A DNA stretch of 37,458 nucleotides from Temnopleurus reevesii (lineage: Eukaryota > Echinodermata > Echinoidea > Temnopleuroida > Temnopleuridae): positions 1 to 37,458 of the forward strand of contig BQKZ01005915.1 in NCBI GenBank assembly GCA_036244855.1, written 5' to 3'. A program made the position numbers and the translations under genes. Position 1 is the first letter of the stretch. The number at the start of each line of letters is the position of its first letter. Under the pieces are notes generated by a model. It worked only from the letters and a program-made list of their open reading frames with translations, ran no database searches and was not told where the DNA came from. Below, piece after piece: positions 11,561 through 21,540 of this stretch.

Positions 11561-11872
11561 TACATGATATAACACCGTCGCTCTTTTTCCTTATCATAGA
11601 AAACCACCTCCCTTCAAGTGTAAAGCCATTCTACCTGCCTTCAATTTCAAGTTCGTTCCCAGCGAAGCATCGGAATTATCCTATTAAACCCCAAATTTTT
11701 ACGGGAACATCGCATGCTCCAATATCGCACCAGAAATCCCTTAATTATTAAAAGTTCGTCCCTCCTTTCCGACGCCTGCCACTCGGTGTTATCATGGATG
11801 CAGTTATATTCCACCCGACATTTCAAAATGAGTGACAACTTGGCAAGAATCGAGAAGACAAATATACACTGG

Positions 11873-11945
11873 TCAGGGACTGCGGAACTCACATGAAACT
11901 GAAACAAGAGGGGGGGGGGGGGGGCTGCTGCCCTCAGTGTCCCCA
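11873..11945. repeat. Poly-G repeat segment, related to 22322-22390
   Basis: CAGGGACTGCGGAAC is followed by a G14 run and GGCTGCTGCCCTC. The segment at 22322 has CAGGGGCTGCGGAAG with G and C runs, so the two are probably copies of one unstable family. Confidence 0.4.
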
Positions 11946-12413
11946 CTTTGTTTAGTCAATACATTCAAGCCTATGGGTTTGTGTAAAACTTCCAGTACAC
12001 TGCCCGCTGTGGCGCCTCCTCACAAATTTCCATAATCTTATGCGGTCCCTGCTGATTTCACAAAGTCAAAATTTTATGCAGCGTGAAACCGATGCCCCCA
12101 GATCATATTTTAAAAGTCCACATCGGATTGGAATTTTTGGAATTTATTCATTTGAACGTCATCGACATATACCATGTATACAGCCAACATTCTGTCCTTA
12201 AACAAGACAGCACAATATGTTTCCATGAGTAAAACAAACATTGTAAAAAGGACCGCTTTGAAATATTCACCATTGTGATAAACATAATTCATATTAATCA
12301 TCAGGGCGGTGTATTACCAAGTTCCGAAAGGCCTGAAGAACGACTTAAAGAACCACTGGTATCAATATTGTGATTTAAGTGAAAACAAAACACCTAAAAC
12401 CTTTCCCAGTCTT

Positions 12414-12979
12414 TCTTAAAAGAAGAGTCTACCCTAAAATTATATTTCTTCAACAGGAGGAGCAAAAATAGATGAACAGAACAAAAAAGTTTGAGGAAAA
12501 TCGGACAACTAATGAGAGAGATATGAATGTTTGAATATTTCGACAAGTTGGCAACTGATGACGTCACAGGTTCACAACTGATCATCTATTACATTCATAT
12601 CAATGTTATAAAATGTGAATTTTCCCCCAAATATGATGTCCTCAAAACTTTAACCATGGGATATCTTTATGATATATATGTATAGATCCACTATTTGCAT
12701 GTTTACATTCATACAAACTTTGCAACTTTCTGTAAAAATAATGAATTTTGCACCATATTTATAATGAAAACTCTGGTACGTTGTGCATCCATGATGTCAT
12801 CAATTTGGCAACATCTCTGGGAATTTCCACTGATTTGCCCATTTTTTCAAATCTTTGAAAATTCATAACTTTTGTATTACCTGTCCGATTTTCCTCAAAC
12901 TTGTTTTTGTATTGCTCACCAATTTCTTCTGCTGCTGTTAAAAAATATATTATTTTGGGGTAGACCCTTCTTTTAAAAG
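12414..12979. mobile_element. MITE family E, copy 1 (~566 bp)
   Basis: Long terminal inverted repeats (~110-130 bp): left AAAAGAAGAGTCTACCCTAA and a GTTTGAGGAAAATCGGACAA block, mirrored on the right by TGTCCGATTTTCCTCAAACT and GGGGTAGACCCTTCTTTTAA. It carries a TGACGTCA at 12559-12566. The inverted copy is at 24865. Confidence 0.85.
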
Positions 12980-13574
12980 TATAAAGAAACACCACCCAGA
13001 TATGAGATTACGGATGCGTAAAAACTGTGTACATTGACCGCTTCCGAGTTGGGGCTCCTTTTGGCATGTTTGGAAGGCGGGTCGCATATTCATCGTACAC
13101 CACAATCCTTTGGAGAGATGTATATGAAATTGAAAAAGTACTTTCAAGATTTGGAGGGTCTTGTATAAACAAACATGTATTTCGTTTTCCTAAATGATTT
13201 TGTAGAATGAATCTGCAAATTTGATAATTGTTTATTGATGTGTTGGATCAAGGAGGCGCCAGTTGACGAGTCCAGCAAAAATTGCTCAACTTACTTTTAA
13301 AGTGTTTGTGTCGTGATTAGAAAAAGTTTTAAAAATCTTAAATACAGTCCAACCCCATTCTAGGCACAGATTTGTCTTTTATTCTTTTATTCATAAAAGC
13401 CCTTTTTTGCTCTTAAATTTACTTCGACGTTTTCTATACTTTCTCCGATTTCTAGCATTGTAGCATATGTGAAATTGATAGTCGTATTCACAATACTGTC
13501 GGATAATTTTCTTTTTCTTTGTTTAATAAAAAAGATAACCTTGTCAACCTCAATATTAAGACTTGCAACTTTGC

Positions 13575-13772
13575 TGCACAGCGTTCATACAAAAAAATGG
13601 AAGATGAAGGAAAGACACCTAGTTGACGCTATCGCGTGCAAACGAGGAGCACCAACCCCAAGACTTAAACGTTGGTCATGCATCTTCTCTCTCTATTTCT
13701 GTGTTCACTAAGCGTATTTAATAGACATTGAGTAGACTTTGGCTATAAACGCGACGGTGTGTCGGAGCATTA
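13575..13772. mobile_element. MITE family M, partial copy
   Basis: Shares GAAAGACACCTAGTTGACGC, a GTCATGCATCTTCTCTC block and the right terminus TTTGGCTATAAACGCGACGG with the M copy at 15591. The left inverted arm is degraded or missing. Confidence 0.6.
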
Positions 13773-14343
13773 TTTTACTCTGGTTTGACTTAACAATGTT
13801 CATGAAATTGTCACACATCATGATTATGTTATTAAAAAAATATCAAATCAAGCTGTGTGGCCTATGTTATTACATTCACGTTGACGAGAAAAAAAAAACC
13901 AAAGAATACAACAGAAGAAGGACATTTTACAGGCAATGTCAAGATACCTATGAAAATTTAATAACGTGTACCAAAGACGCTGCATACACTTTCTTCCTGC
14001 ATTTTGACTCTGGCTTTTTAGCGTTAACGTTAATTTTGAAGCTTAATATTTCCACAGTTTAGTTAAGGTACACCATCAACCATTTGGGAAGCATTTACAA
14101 CATGATAGTCGAGAAATTGTAAACATAAACAATTATATACAATGCCTTTATCTCTGACATTTTGTATTCATAGAATTCCGAGAGTCCTGATTTTACATGA
14201 AAATTATGTTTTTCCGAAATAGTTGACCTAATTATTCTAATCACTAGCACAACTATTCATACACATACGATGTCACGAAGCTCAGATACAAAACGGAGCG
14301 TGTCAAACTATATCTAATCAATGAAGGGGGAGGGGGGGGGGGG

Positions 14344-14602
14344 NNNNNNNNNNNNNNNNNNNNNNNNNNNNNNNNNNNNNNNNNNNNNNNNNNNNNNNNN
14401 NNNNNNNNNNNNNNNNNNNNNNNNNNNNNNNNNNNNNNNNNNNNNNNNNNNNNNNNNNNNNNNNNNNNNNNNNNNNNNNNNNNNNNNNNNNNNNNNNNNN
14501 NNNNNNNNNNNNNNNNNNNNNNNNNNNNNNNNNNNNNNNNNNNNNNNNNNNNNNNNNNNNNNNNNNNNNNNNNNNNNNNNNNNNNNNNNNNNNNNNNNNN
14601 NN
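14344..14602. other. Assembly gap (259 N)
   Basis: Run of N bounded on the left by a G14 tract and, shortly after its right end, by a C16-17 tract. Reading frames crossing it are artefacts. True length and content are unknown. Confidence 0.99.
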
Positions 14603-14899
14603 TCCCTGGCCAAATTCCGGCCCCCCCCCCCCCCCCCATCATTAACTCAATTCGGTTAACGTGATTCAGAGTAAATTGAGATATACGAAGATGATACGCT
14701 TGGCTACGTATGTACGTTTGTCTAGCGCACGACAAACATAAGGCATTATTTATTTGTTCAATGCCTTAGAACGTATTAATGACAAACTTTTAAACGCACC
14801 TGCAACAATTTCAACAATTTTAGTTTACAATAATACAGCTACTATACAGTACATAAGTGCCAAAAAAACACAAACATGTATAAACACACAAACACACAT

Positions 14900-15080
14900 A
14901 CAGTCAACCCGGTCTACAGTGGCCATCCCAAGGGAAACAGAAGAAGTGGCCCCTGTAGACAGGTGGCCTCTATAGACAGGTTCTATAGCATGCATTTTCA
15001 CCTGGAGGGAATCAATCTAGGTGGCCACTATTGACAGGTGGTCACTATAGACAGTGGCCACTATAGGCAGGTTTGACTGT
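14900..15080. mobile_element. Element J: 26-bp inverted ends with internal AGGTGGCC tandem units
   Basis: Left ACAGTCAACCCGGTCTACAG-TGGCCA, right TGGCCACTATAGGCAGGTTT-GACTGT. Between them several copies of an AGGTGGCCnCTATnGACAGGT-like unit repeat. The pattern is familiar from short repeats of many marine invertebrate genomes. Confidence 0.75.
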
Positions 15081-15256
15081 CTATACATACAGAATGCCTC
15101 CTTAAACAGAAGGAAATATGCGAGTCTGAATTAAGTGGCTGATGGAAAAATGAATGATTGATTCATTGATTCATTGATTTGATGAAGTGATAATAATATT
15201 GACTCATGTATTATAAATTGAATTATGATGAAGATTAAACACAGTCATCAAATATT

Positions 15257-15390
15257 GACCTAGTCACATAGAGCCCCGGAAGCAGCACGATTCACCCCGA
15301 CTCGTTGTTCTGAGGCACTTAACTATGAATTAACGAAGGGTCGGGGTGCATCGTGTTGCTTCCGGGGTCCTATGTGACCGGGGCTTTAAG
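15257..15390. mobile_element. Palindromic hairpin element P, copy 1
   Basis: Imperfect foldback: left GTCACATAGAGCCCCGGAAG..CACGATTCACCCCGACTCG, right ..TCGGGGTGCATCGTGTTGCT-TCCGGGGTCCTATGTGACCG. The loop carries TGAGGCACTTAACTATGAAT. Confidence 0.8.
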
Positions 15391-15456
15391 CACTTAATAA
15401 CACTGACTTCATGAAAGCTCAGTGGCATGTAAACGGATTAATGATTAATCGTTTAA

Positions 15457-15590
15457 GGTCCCGGTCACATAGGACCCCGGAAGCCAACACGATTCACCCG
15501 ACTCTTTGTTAATTCACAGTTAAGTGCCTCAGAACAACGAGTCGGGGTGAAGCGTGTTGTTTCTGGGGCCCTATGTGACCGGGGCTTTAG
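15457..15590. mobile_element. Palindromic hairpin element P, copy 2, inverted relative to copy 1
   Basis: Left GGTCCCGGTCACATAGGACC, right CCCTATGTGACCGGGGCTTT. Its loop has ATTCACAGTTAAGTGCCTCA, the reverse complement of the loop of copy 1. The two hairpins, 66 bp apart, therefore also form a larger inverted pair. Confidence 0.8.
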
Positions 15591-15822
15591 ACCCAATCAC
15601 ACCATTGCGTTTATAGCCAGCTTCTTCCCAGTGTTCAAGAAATTTGAAGAACGTCACGTGAATTCAGAAATGCAGGGGAAAGACGCCTAGCTGATGCTAA
15701 GGCATGCGGACGTCGAGTGCTAGACAAAAGCTTTTAACGTCGGTCAAGCGTCTTCTCCACCCATTTCTGCATTTAATGAACGCTGAATAGACGTTTGCTA
15801 TAAACTCAAATATGTGATTGAG
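15591..15822. mobile_element. MITE family M, full copy
   Basis: Inverted termini: left CAATCACACCATTGCGTTTA with TAGCC, right (reverse complement) CAATCACATATTTGAGTTTA with TAGC. The core is GGAAAGACGCCTAGCTGATG..CGTCGGTCAAGCGTCTTC. It sits between the second P hairpin and F copy 2. Confidence 0.75.
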
Positions 15823-15830
15823 CTCCTAGA

Positions 15831-16086
15831 TAAAGGCCGGCTCACACATTTGTGTTTTAGCTTGCATCGGCCCAGCGTGTTTTAACTTTAAAAAAGCTCC
15901 CTGAGCGCACAGTATACGCTGATCAGATAGTGGACTGGCGTTTAGCTTTCGCTGAAGGAACGTACACCGAAAGCCAGTCCATCGTATGACTGCATGCATC
16001 TTTTGGTGTCCAGGAAGCGGTTTTTTTTTCAAAGTGCAAGGCCGACGCTGGGCCGCTAAAAGCGCAAAGGTATGAGTCGGCCTTAT
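15831..16086. mobile_element. MITE family F, copy 2
   Basis: Starts TAAAGGCCGGCTCACACATT and ends GGTATGAGTCGGCCTTA, with inverted arms as in copy 1 and an AAAGCCAGTCCATCGTATGA core. It lies about 9 bp after an M-family element, within the MITE cluster upstream of the gene. Confidence 0.85.
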
Positions 16087-16089
16087 CAG

Positions 16090-16600
16090 CAAAATCAAAT
16101 TCTAAAAAATACATATCAAATATTTATACTAGGAGTATCCCATGCATGAAAATGGTGGTATAATTCAGACAAAAAGGTATTCTTTACATTTAAGTACATT
16201 ATTAATGGCCATAGTACAAATTAGACAGCCCGGAGATTAAGTGGGAGGCAAATATCTTTTTAGATGAGGAGCAGATCAAAGTCATTTATGTCTCTTGCAT
16301 GCATTGTGTTTGTTTTCATGAAAATTATATCAAAATTATTTTTTTTCAATTTTCCATTTGTATGAATTTTTAGGAGTCAGTGTCCGCCATAGACAATGCT
16401 TGTTTACAGCATTCCTCATCATAATGTCTGAATGGTATCTAATTGTGATCCATAGAAAAAGCTGGAGATAAACAAAATATATGTTTTTAAACATCGCATC
16501 TCATCACCAATTATCTGTGGCATCATTTGAATGTGTTTCATAAGACAGGGGCCAATTGCACGTCTTCTTGCTAAAACGTCTTAACTTCTTGTGCAACACT
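16090..16600. other. No gene recognised between F copies 2 and 3
   Basis: AT-rich. A short GACAGGGGCCAATTGCACGT at about 16545 could be one end of another MITE, but no partner end was found. Confidence 0.4.
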
Positions 16601-16605
16601 CTTAA

Positions 16606-16762
16606 CGCAGACGGAAGCATGGATACGTCTTTGTTCGTTGAGCGCAAGTCGAACGTCAGTCCACCGTCTGATATGCGTATGCTGTCCGTTAAGGGAGCGT
16701 TTTTAATTTCCAAAAACGCTAGGCCGACGCAAGCTAAAACGCAAAGGTGTGATTCGGCCTTA
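16606..16762. mobile_element. MITE family F, copy 3, right part only
   Basis: Holds the core (GAGCGCAAGTCGAACGTCAG, GGGAGCGTTTTTAATTTCC) and the right terminus (GCAAAGGTGTGATTCGGCCT), but no left arm. It may be a truncated or internally rearranged copy. It ends about 1 kb upstream of the TMEM121-family start codon. Confidence 0.75.
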
Positions 16763-16769
16763 AAATAGA

Positions 16770-17599
16770 TACTTTTAGGGGGATGTGCCCCTTTGACCAT
16801 AATAGTGCTGGTTGCGTTTAGACTTGGCACATGTTTGCGTAACGGACGCACAGCGACATCACATCACGAATTAATGACGCACCGCGTCCTCTCCCCGGCG
16901 TCCCCTCTCCAAATCCTACCCAGCTTTCCTTCAAACACTTCCCGCCTACAAACTTGACAAACTTTAGTGTCGAAGCGAGTAGATCACTTCATGACTAAGC
17001 CTTGGACGGACTGATAGGGGTTAAACGCAACAGGTTGGAGCTCAAAGCCATGATGACTTGTTTTGATCGTGACGAATTGACAGTGGATGAAGCTTTCTGA
17101 ATTGCGTTTAAACACACCTGTAACATGTGTAAGGAAAGCGATTAATTCGTGAATCATGCGGATAACCCAATTCGAAATGAGAACACAGCGCTATTATGTG
17201 GACTAATTAATCGGTGGAATTTGATTTCATACATCTGTCAAATTCTCGACAAGTGAAAAGTGACATTCAAATATCATTTGCTATTTTCACAATCTCCCCG
17301 TGCAGACGGAATACATTTCGAGGAAACTATTATATTGCACCTTGAAGGCTGTTTGCGACTGGAATCTAATTGTGTTTTGATATTTTGATCATGTTTTCGG
17401 CTCCATTACAGCATTCGTTTCATAAAATTTTCGTAATTGGATGCATGTAGATTATTTCCCCCATTCGGACTTGACAGACCACGATTGCAATTATCATGAC
17501 TTATTTCATATCTTGATCTGAACATTGATTTAATGAACAAAACTATTTCGATTCGATGAGATGTTTCTTTGGAAACTTTAATACCTTTATCTATTCAGA
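16770..17599 (+). other. Upstream region of the TMEM121-family gene, probable promoter or intron
   Basis: No convincing coding sequence or repeat is seen between the last F-family element (ending about 16762) and the presumed leader. No unambiguous TATA box or initiator could be picked. The promoter, or a 5' intron, is expected here by position only. Confidence 0.25.
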
Positions 17600-17774
17600 A
17601 TTATATCTAAAGGGACTTTGGATGAAAACAGAACGGAATTAGTCCAGGAGAATATGCATCTCTTGGAAAAGTAAAAGCAGTGATTTTTCAAGTGTGAATC
17701 TGAAGAGGTTTTGGACGAATTTAGGAGGATTTTAGTCAGAGGATTAACGACGACTTTGTGGAACACTTCTCAAG
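17600..17774 (+). other. Probable 5' UTR with two tiny upstream ORFs
   Basis: AT-rich leader before the TMEM121-family ATG. A possible 3' splice site (pyrimidine-rich run ending CTATTCAG at about 17591-17598) would make this the start of the coding exon. Two short upstream ATG frames, each of six codons plus stop, are at 17622-17642 (stop TAG) and 17654-17674 (stop TAA). Neither overlaps the main CDS. Transcription of this stretch is inferred, not shown. Confidence 0.35.
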
Positions 17775-19244
17775 ATGACTGCCATCGCGAAGCTGTCAAG
17801 ATGTACTCGAATCGGTCGGATTCTCCTGGGTGTGATGTGTGTCCTGGTCCTGGCCATGCAGAGCGCATTCCTCGATCTCTTCCTCATACACCACACCGAA
17901 GGCACCGGCTTCGCTCGCGGCTACATCTGGGTGGTCGTCGACGCCGTGGTTCTCATCTTCTGGCTCATCGGTCTGGTCTTGCCGTACCTCGGCTTCGGCC
18001 CGAGCTCGCACCTGCCGCAGCAGCCTCGCGGGAATATCCTCAAGGAGTTCCTCTACGCCTACATGTCCTGGTTGGTGTTTGCACCGCTGCTGATCGCTAA
18101 GGTTGTCCGACTCTACAACACGGTGCCGAGACCGAACGAGGTCCATTGGATCTTTACGCCAAACATGCTCCAGATTGCGATATCTCTGGCGGGGATTAGC
18201 TTTGTTCTGTTGACTCATTGCCATGATAGTGATGTGAATAACCTGAAGTATAAGCTGCGTCTGCCGATGATTGGTAAGATCGTCGGGTTCAATATGCTGG
18301 ATGGTTGTGATATACTTGGTATGTTGCATGTGCGAGGAGCCAGCGATGAATACCCGACGATCCTGCGCGACGTGATCCTGGTGTTCGGCTGCGCTTGGTT
18401 CGTTCTCCCGCTTCTGCCCATGGTGGGCTTGCGGATCATGGCAGCCGCAGGGAAGGGCAATAGCTCCCTACCGCGACCAAAGAAACAACGTAAGCTTCCC
18501 TCCGAAAAATCCTCAACAAGCAAACGCCCTGAAGGCAGAGCTAGGATACAGAAATCCGATATACAGCGCCCTCAAATCAGGACCGCCAAATCTGCAGACC
18601 AGCTTGACAGTCCTCAACCTTCGGACCATCCGCATTTTGAGAGGAAGGTCATCCAGCTCAGAAACGACATGTTCGTGAGTGAATTGAGCAAGAAGACACA
18701 GGACAAACGCTGCAAGAGCTACGACAACCTCTGCTCCGATGCGAACCCTGGGACGCCCATCTCCCAATCCAAGCTGAGCCAGAGCTTGAACTTCAGCTAC
18801 TGGAACTACAACCAGAACTGCAAGGTGGAGCCCGTGACGCTGGACAGATCACACCGGAAGGGTGGTGCTGGCGCAGACAGGAAGGAGAAAACCAACAGCT
18901 TCTTGAACATCAAAGCGGACAACGACGCCAATCATCACAGCGAGAAAGAACTCAGCCATGCCGCCCTGGAGACGCTCCGACACTCCAAAAGCATCATCTT
19001 CAACGCCATCCTATTCAGGAACTCAACCTTAGTAGCCTTGATGGATATCCCCTACCTGGCGATTCGGCTCCATCTTTGGTTGGGTCATGGTGTGTCTGCT
19101 TCGGTGTTCATCACCAAGAACATCCTCATGATTCTTGGGTTGATCTTGACGTGGTGGTACGAACCACCGAAGATCATACAGAAGAAGAACGCGAAGGGGA
19201 AGGTCTTGGAGGTCGGGATTATGTCTGGGATTGGGTTTCCATGA
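17775..19244 (+). CDS. TMEM121/TMEM121B (CECR6)-family multi-pass membrane protein, single coding exon
   Basis: 489 residues on one uninterrupted frame. The ATG at 17775 has A at -3, and an in-frame TAA at 17745 excludes a longer start; the stop is TGA at 19242-19244. Hydrophobic segments lie at about residues 17-38, 49-73, 91-113, 127-147, 196-223, 416-436 and 441-461. Family-type landmarks that I recognise by eye are NMLDGCDILGMLHV (173-186, compare a DLLDLLDMQ-type motif in vertebrate TMEM121), FVLPLLPMVGLRIM (209-222), and the C-terminal block with LFRNS (413-417) and SASVFITKNI (441-450), which resembles the vertebrate LFRDSRVSAIFVGKN-type segment. Vertebrate TMEM121 is about 320 residues. 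The extra length here is a hydrophilic, Lys/Ser-rich insert at about 225-405 between the fifth hydrophobic segment and the C-terminal block. The biochemical function of the family is poorly defined, so only a membrane location is asserted. The CDS is much richer in GC than its flanks. I cannot decide between TMEM121 and TMEM121B orthology without a tree. Confidence 0.88.
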   Translation: MTAIAKLSRCTRIGRILLGVMCVLVLAMQSAFLDLFLIHHTEGTGFARGYIWVVVDAVVLIFWLIGLVLPYLGFGPSSHLPQQPRGNILKEFLYAYMSWLVFAPLLIAKVVRLYNTVPRPNEVHWIFTPNMLQIAISLAGISFVLLTHCHDSDVNNLKYKLRLPMIGKIVGFNMLDGCDILGMLHVRGASDEYPTILRDVILVFGCAWFVLPLLPMVGLRIMAAAGKGNSSLPRPKKQRKLPSEKSSTSKRPEGRARIQKSDIQRPQIRTAKSADQLDSPQPSDHPHFERKVIQLRNDMFVSELSKKTQDKRCKSYDNLCSDANPGTPISQSKLSQSLNFSYWNYNQNCKVEPVTLDRSHRKGGAGADRKEKTNSFLNIKADNDANHHSEKELSHAALETLRHSKSIIFNAILFRNSTLVALMDIPYLAIRLHLWLGHGVSASVFITKNILMILGLILTWWYEPPKIIQKKNAKGKVLEVGIMSGIGFP

Positions 19245-20660
19245 ACATTTCGGATTCTCGCATTTCTCTGAGTGTAGTCAGGGTTATGGTTGGTCAGGGT
19301 ATTAAGAAATGGAAAACCGTCCATTGGACTCTAAGCGTTTTGATACTTTGACCTGGTGGTTGTTCTTTGAAGCGCTTGAACGCCCAGGGAAAACGTGAAT
19401 GGGAATGAGAGTCAACATGATGTTTCGGATTTCTTGCTAGTTTGAACAATCATTTGACAGAGGCAAGGGAGACTGTAGAAGCAAGAATATTTATCAAAAA
19501 TCTTCATTTCGAACAAAGGAGATGAGAATTTTTAGTGTTCGAACCATTGTGTGCCCTTGTGAGAGTCAAAACATGATGAAGAAAAAGGTTCCTTTACTCA
19601 AGGCGAGGCCTGGCATTTGATTATCCTAAGCTAACTTCTAAACATTGTGGAAAGAAAATATCAGAGGCCAAATATCTGTAGGAGCAGAGCGCCCGCCGAA
19701 TAAAACTTTCAACGTTAGACATGCGTGATCCTGGCAAATATCGGTACATCTGATATTTCAATGCGCTAACATGCCACTATGCCTTTATTTCGAATACACC
19801 CCAAAATTGTGGTTGTGTTCAACTTAATGCCGTAGCAATAATAATGAGTGACAAGGTAATGTTTTCAGCACGATTTGTGAAATAAGTTGAAATATGAGCA
19901 AAAAAAGCTACTTTTACAAAGAAATAATGGTAAATGCAAAATATTACATGAGTGGCACAGTTATACTGGTAACCATAAATCAAAATAACGATATTAAATG
20001 TGTTGGCAATATCATGCTGTTGATTGTTCTGTTCCATATATAAACTTGCATAATATACTTTTATGGCGACAGTGGAGATGAAACATGATTTTTCTTACAT
20101 CACTTTAAAATTAAATAACGTTTGACGCTTATATTTGCAAAGTGTGGGAGAGGCAATTAGCTTCCTCATATATTTACATCCGAAATGTTTATAGTACGTG
20201 ATCTAAGATTCCAAAAAGAGCCAAACTTGTCAACATACTCTCTGCATATATTCTCGAACATCCTTTCATATAATTATGCAATCTGAAATTTAATTCCATT
20301 TCGATTTATTATCGAATTCGCTCTCTAAAGATTGTGCAAAATTTTGCCAAAAGTAGTTAGCATACTGTCCACATTTTGGTTTCAAAGGCTCTTTCGCAAA
20401 GCAGACTGTGTGGCTCGAACGAGAATATTCTGTATTTAAAAAAGAAACTTGAATAAAGGTTAACAAATGAATAAATAAATAAATGTTGTCAGCTGATGGG
20501 GATATGTAGCTCTTGTTGGTCTGAATTATTCAGATTTGTAAAGAAATATACACAGAATTGTTTATTTAATCATACGAGTAGTTGTGTGGAGAGCATGATG
20601 CAGAAAGTTTCAGGAGCACTGATATTTTCCAATAAAATAGAAAATAACAGTTCGGGGTTG
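19245..20660 (+). terminator. Probable 3' UTR with candidate polyadenylation signals
   Basis: AATAAA hexamers downstream of the TMEM121-family stop are at 19699-19704, 20452-20457, 20470-20475 and 20631-20636. The cluster at 20452-20475 is followed by GT-rich sequence (TGTTGTCAGCTG, then CTTGTTGGTCTG), as expected downstream of a cleavage site. Which site is used cannot be told from sequence, and AATAAA is common in AT-rich DNA. Confidence 0.4.
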
Positions 20661-20954
20661 TTTGAAAAAATATGAATTTGCAATATCACATTTTTATTTA
20701 TTTATTCAAGTTTTATTTTCCATAAAAGGTATAGCCTGAGCGTTCACATTCTGTGAGTATTATTTTGTGACGGCAAATTGGGTCGGAAGGACTCAAAGAG
20801 CCACTTATTACCAAACTGTTTTACTGTCTTTATTTTCAAAGAACATTTTAAATCAAAATAAAGAATGTATAAAGAGCAAATAATATTTCATATACTTTAA
20901 GAAATGCCATACGGTATATTGTATTTTACCAATGTTGTTTGTTTGGCGTAAATT

Positions 20955-21229
20955 ATAATAATAATAATATGCAGTTCTTATATAGCGCGTATTACCTCTG
21001 ATAAAGGTCTCTAAGCGCTCTACAATTAATGCAGCATTATTACCCTGGCTTTAGCCCGGCAGCCACCAGCGCAGCGCACTTGGCGTTTCAAGGAATACAT
21101 ATTCCTACCAGGTACCCATCCACCTCACCTGGGTTGAGTGCAGCACAGTGTGGATGAATTTCTTGCTGAAGGAAATTAACGCTCTGGGTGGAACTCGAAC
21201 CTACGACCCTCTGGTTGAAAGGCGAGAGT
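20955..21229 (-). mobile_element. tRNA-derived SINE, family A, 5'-truncated
   Basis: Minus-strand copy with an (AAT)n tail at about 20955-20970, the shared body (TAGCCCGGCAGCCACC, CACCTCACCTGGGTTGAGTG) and the B-box region GGTTCGAGTTC at 21191-21201. Homology ends near 21229, before the A box. Confidence 0.82.
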
Positions 21230-21540
21230 CAAGAATCTTAAGTTACATGTGCTCAGTAATTTTGAAGAGGCACGCTTAGCTAACAATGGATTTGTCCGGC
21301 TTAAAATCGATGTGTACAAATGACAGCCAAGTGTGTGAATTTCTGCGTATATCGGAATTTGAAAAAAAATATATTTGAGCTGGGCCTGCATGGTCTCAAA
21401 GTTGGCTCTAGTTATGTGACTTTTTCATTCCGATATTTAAAAAAAAAAAGACTCTTTTCAACAGGTAGATGCAAACAGAAGCTGAGACAAGATAATCTCA
21501 CCTGTCTGTCCACATAATGACGAAACCAACAATTTAATGT

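Noticed and set aside
14253..14735. Reading frames crossing the N gap
   Set aside because: Most of the residues are unknown; the frames exist only because N does not create stops.
16504..16851. 115- and 70-codon frames
   Set aside because: Explained by the partial F-family MITE at 16606-16762.
17711..18100. 129-codon frame overlapping the TMEM121-family CDS in another frame
   Set aside because: It starts at TTG, not ATG, and its Arg/Pro/His-rich composition is the shadow of GC-rich coding DNA.
17796..18329. 177-codon antisense frame inside the TMEM121-family CDS
   Set aside because: It mirrors the codon bias of the real gene; the sense product has clear membrane segments and family motifs, the antisense has none.
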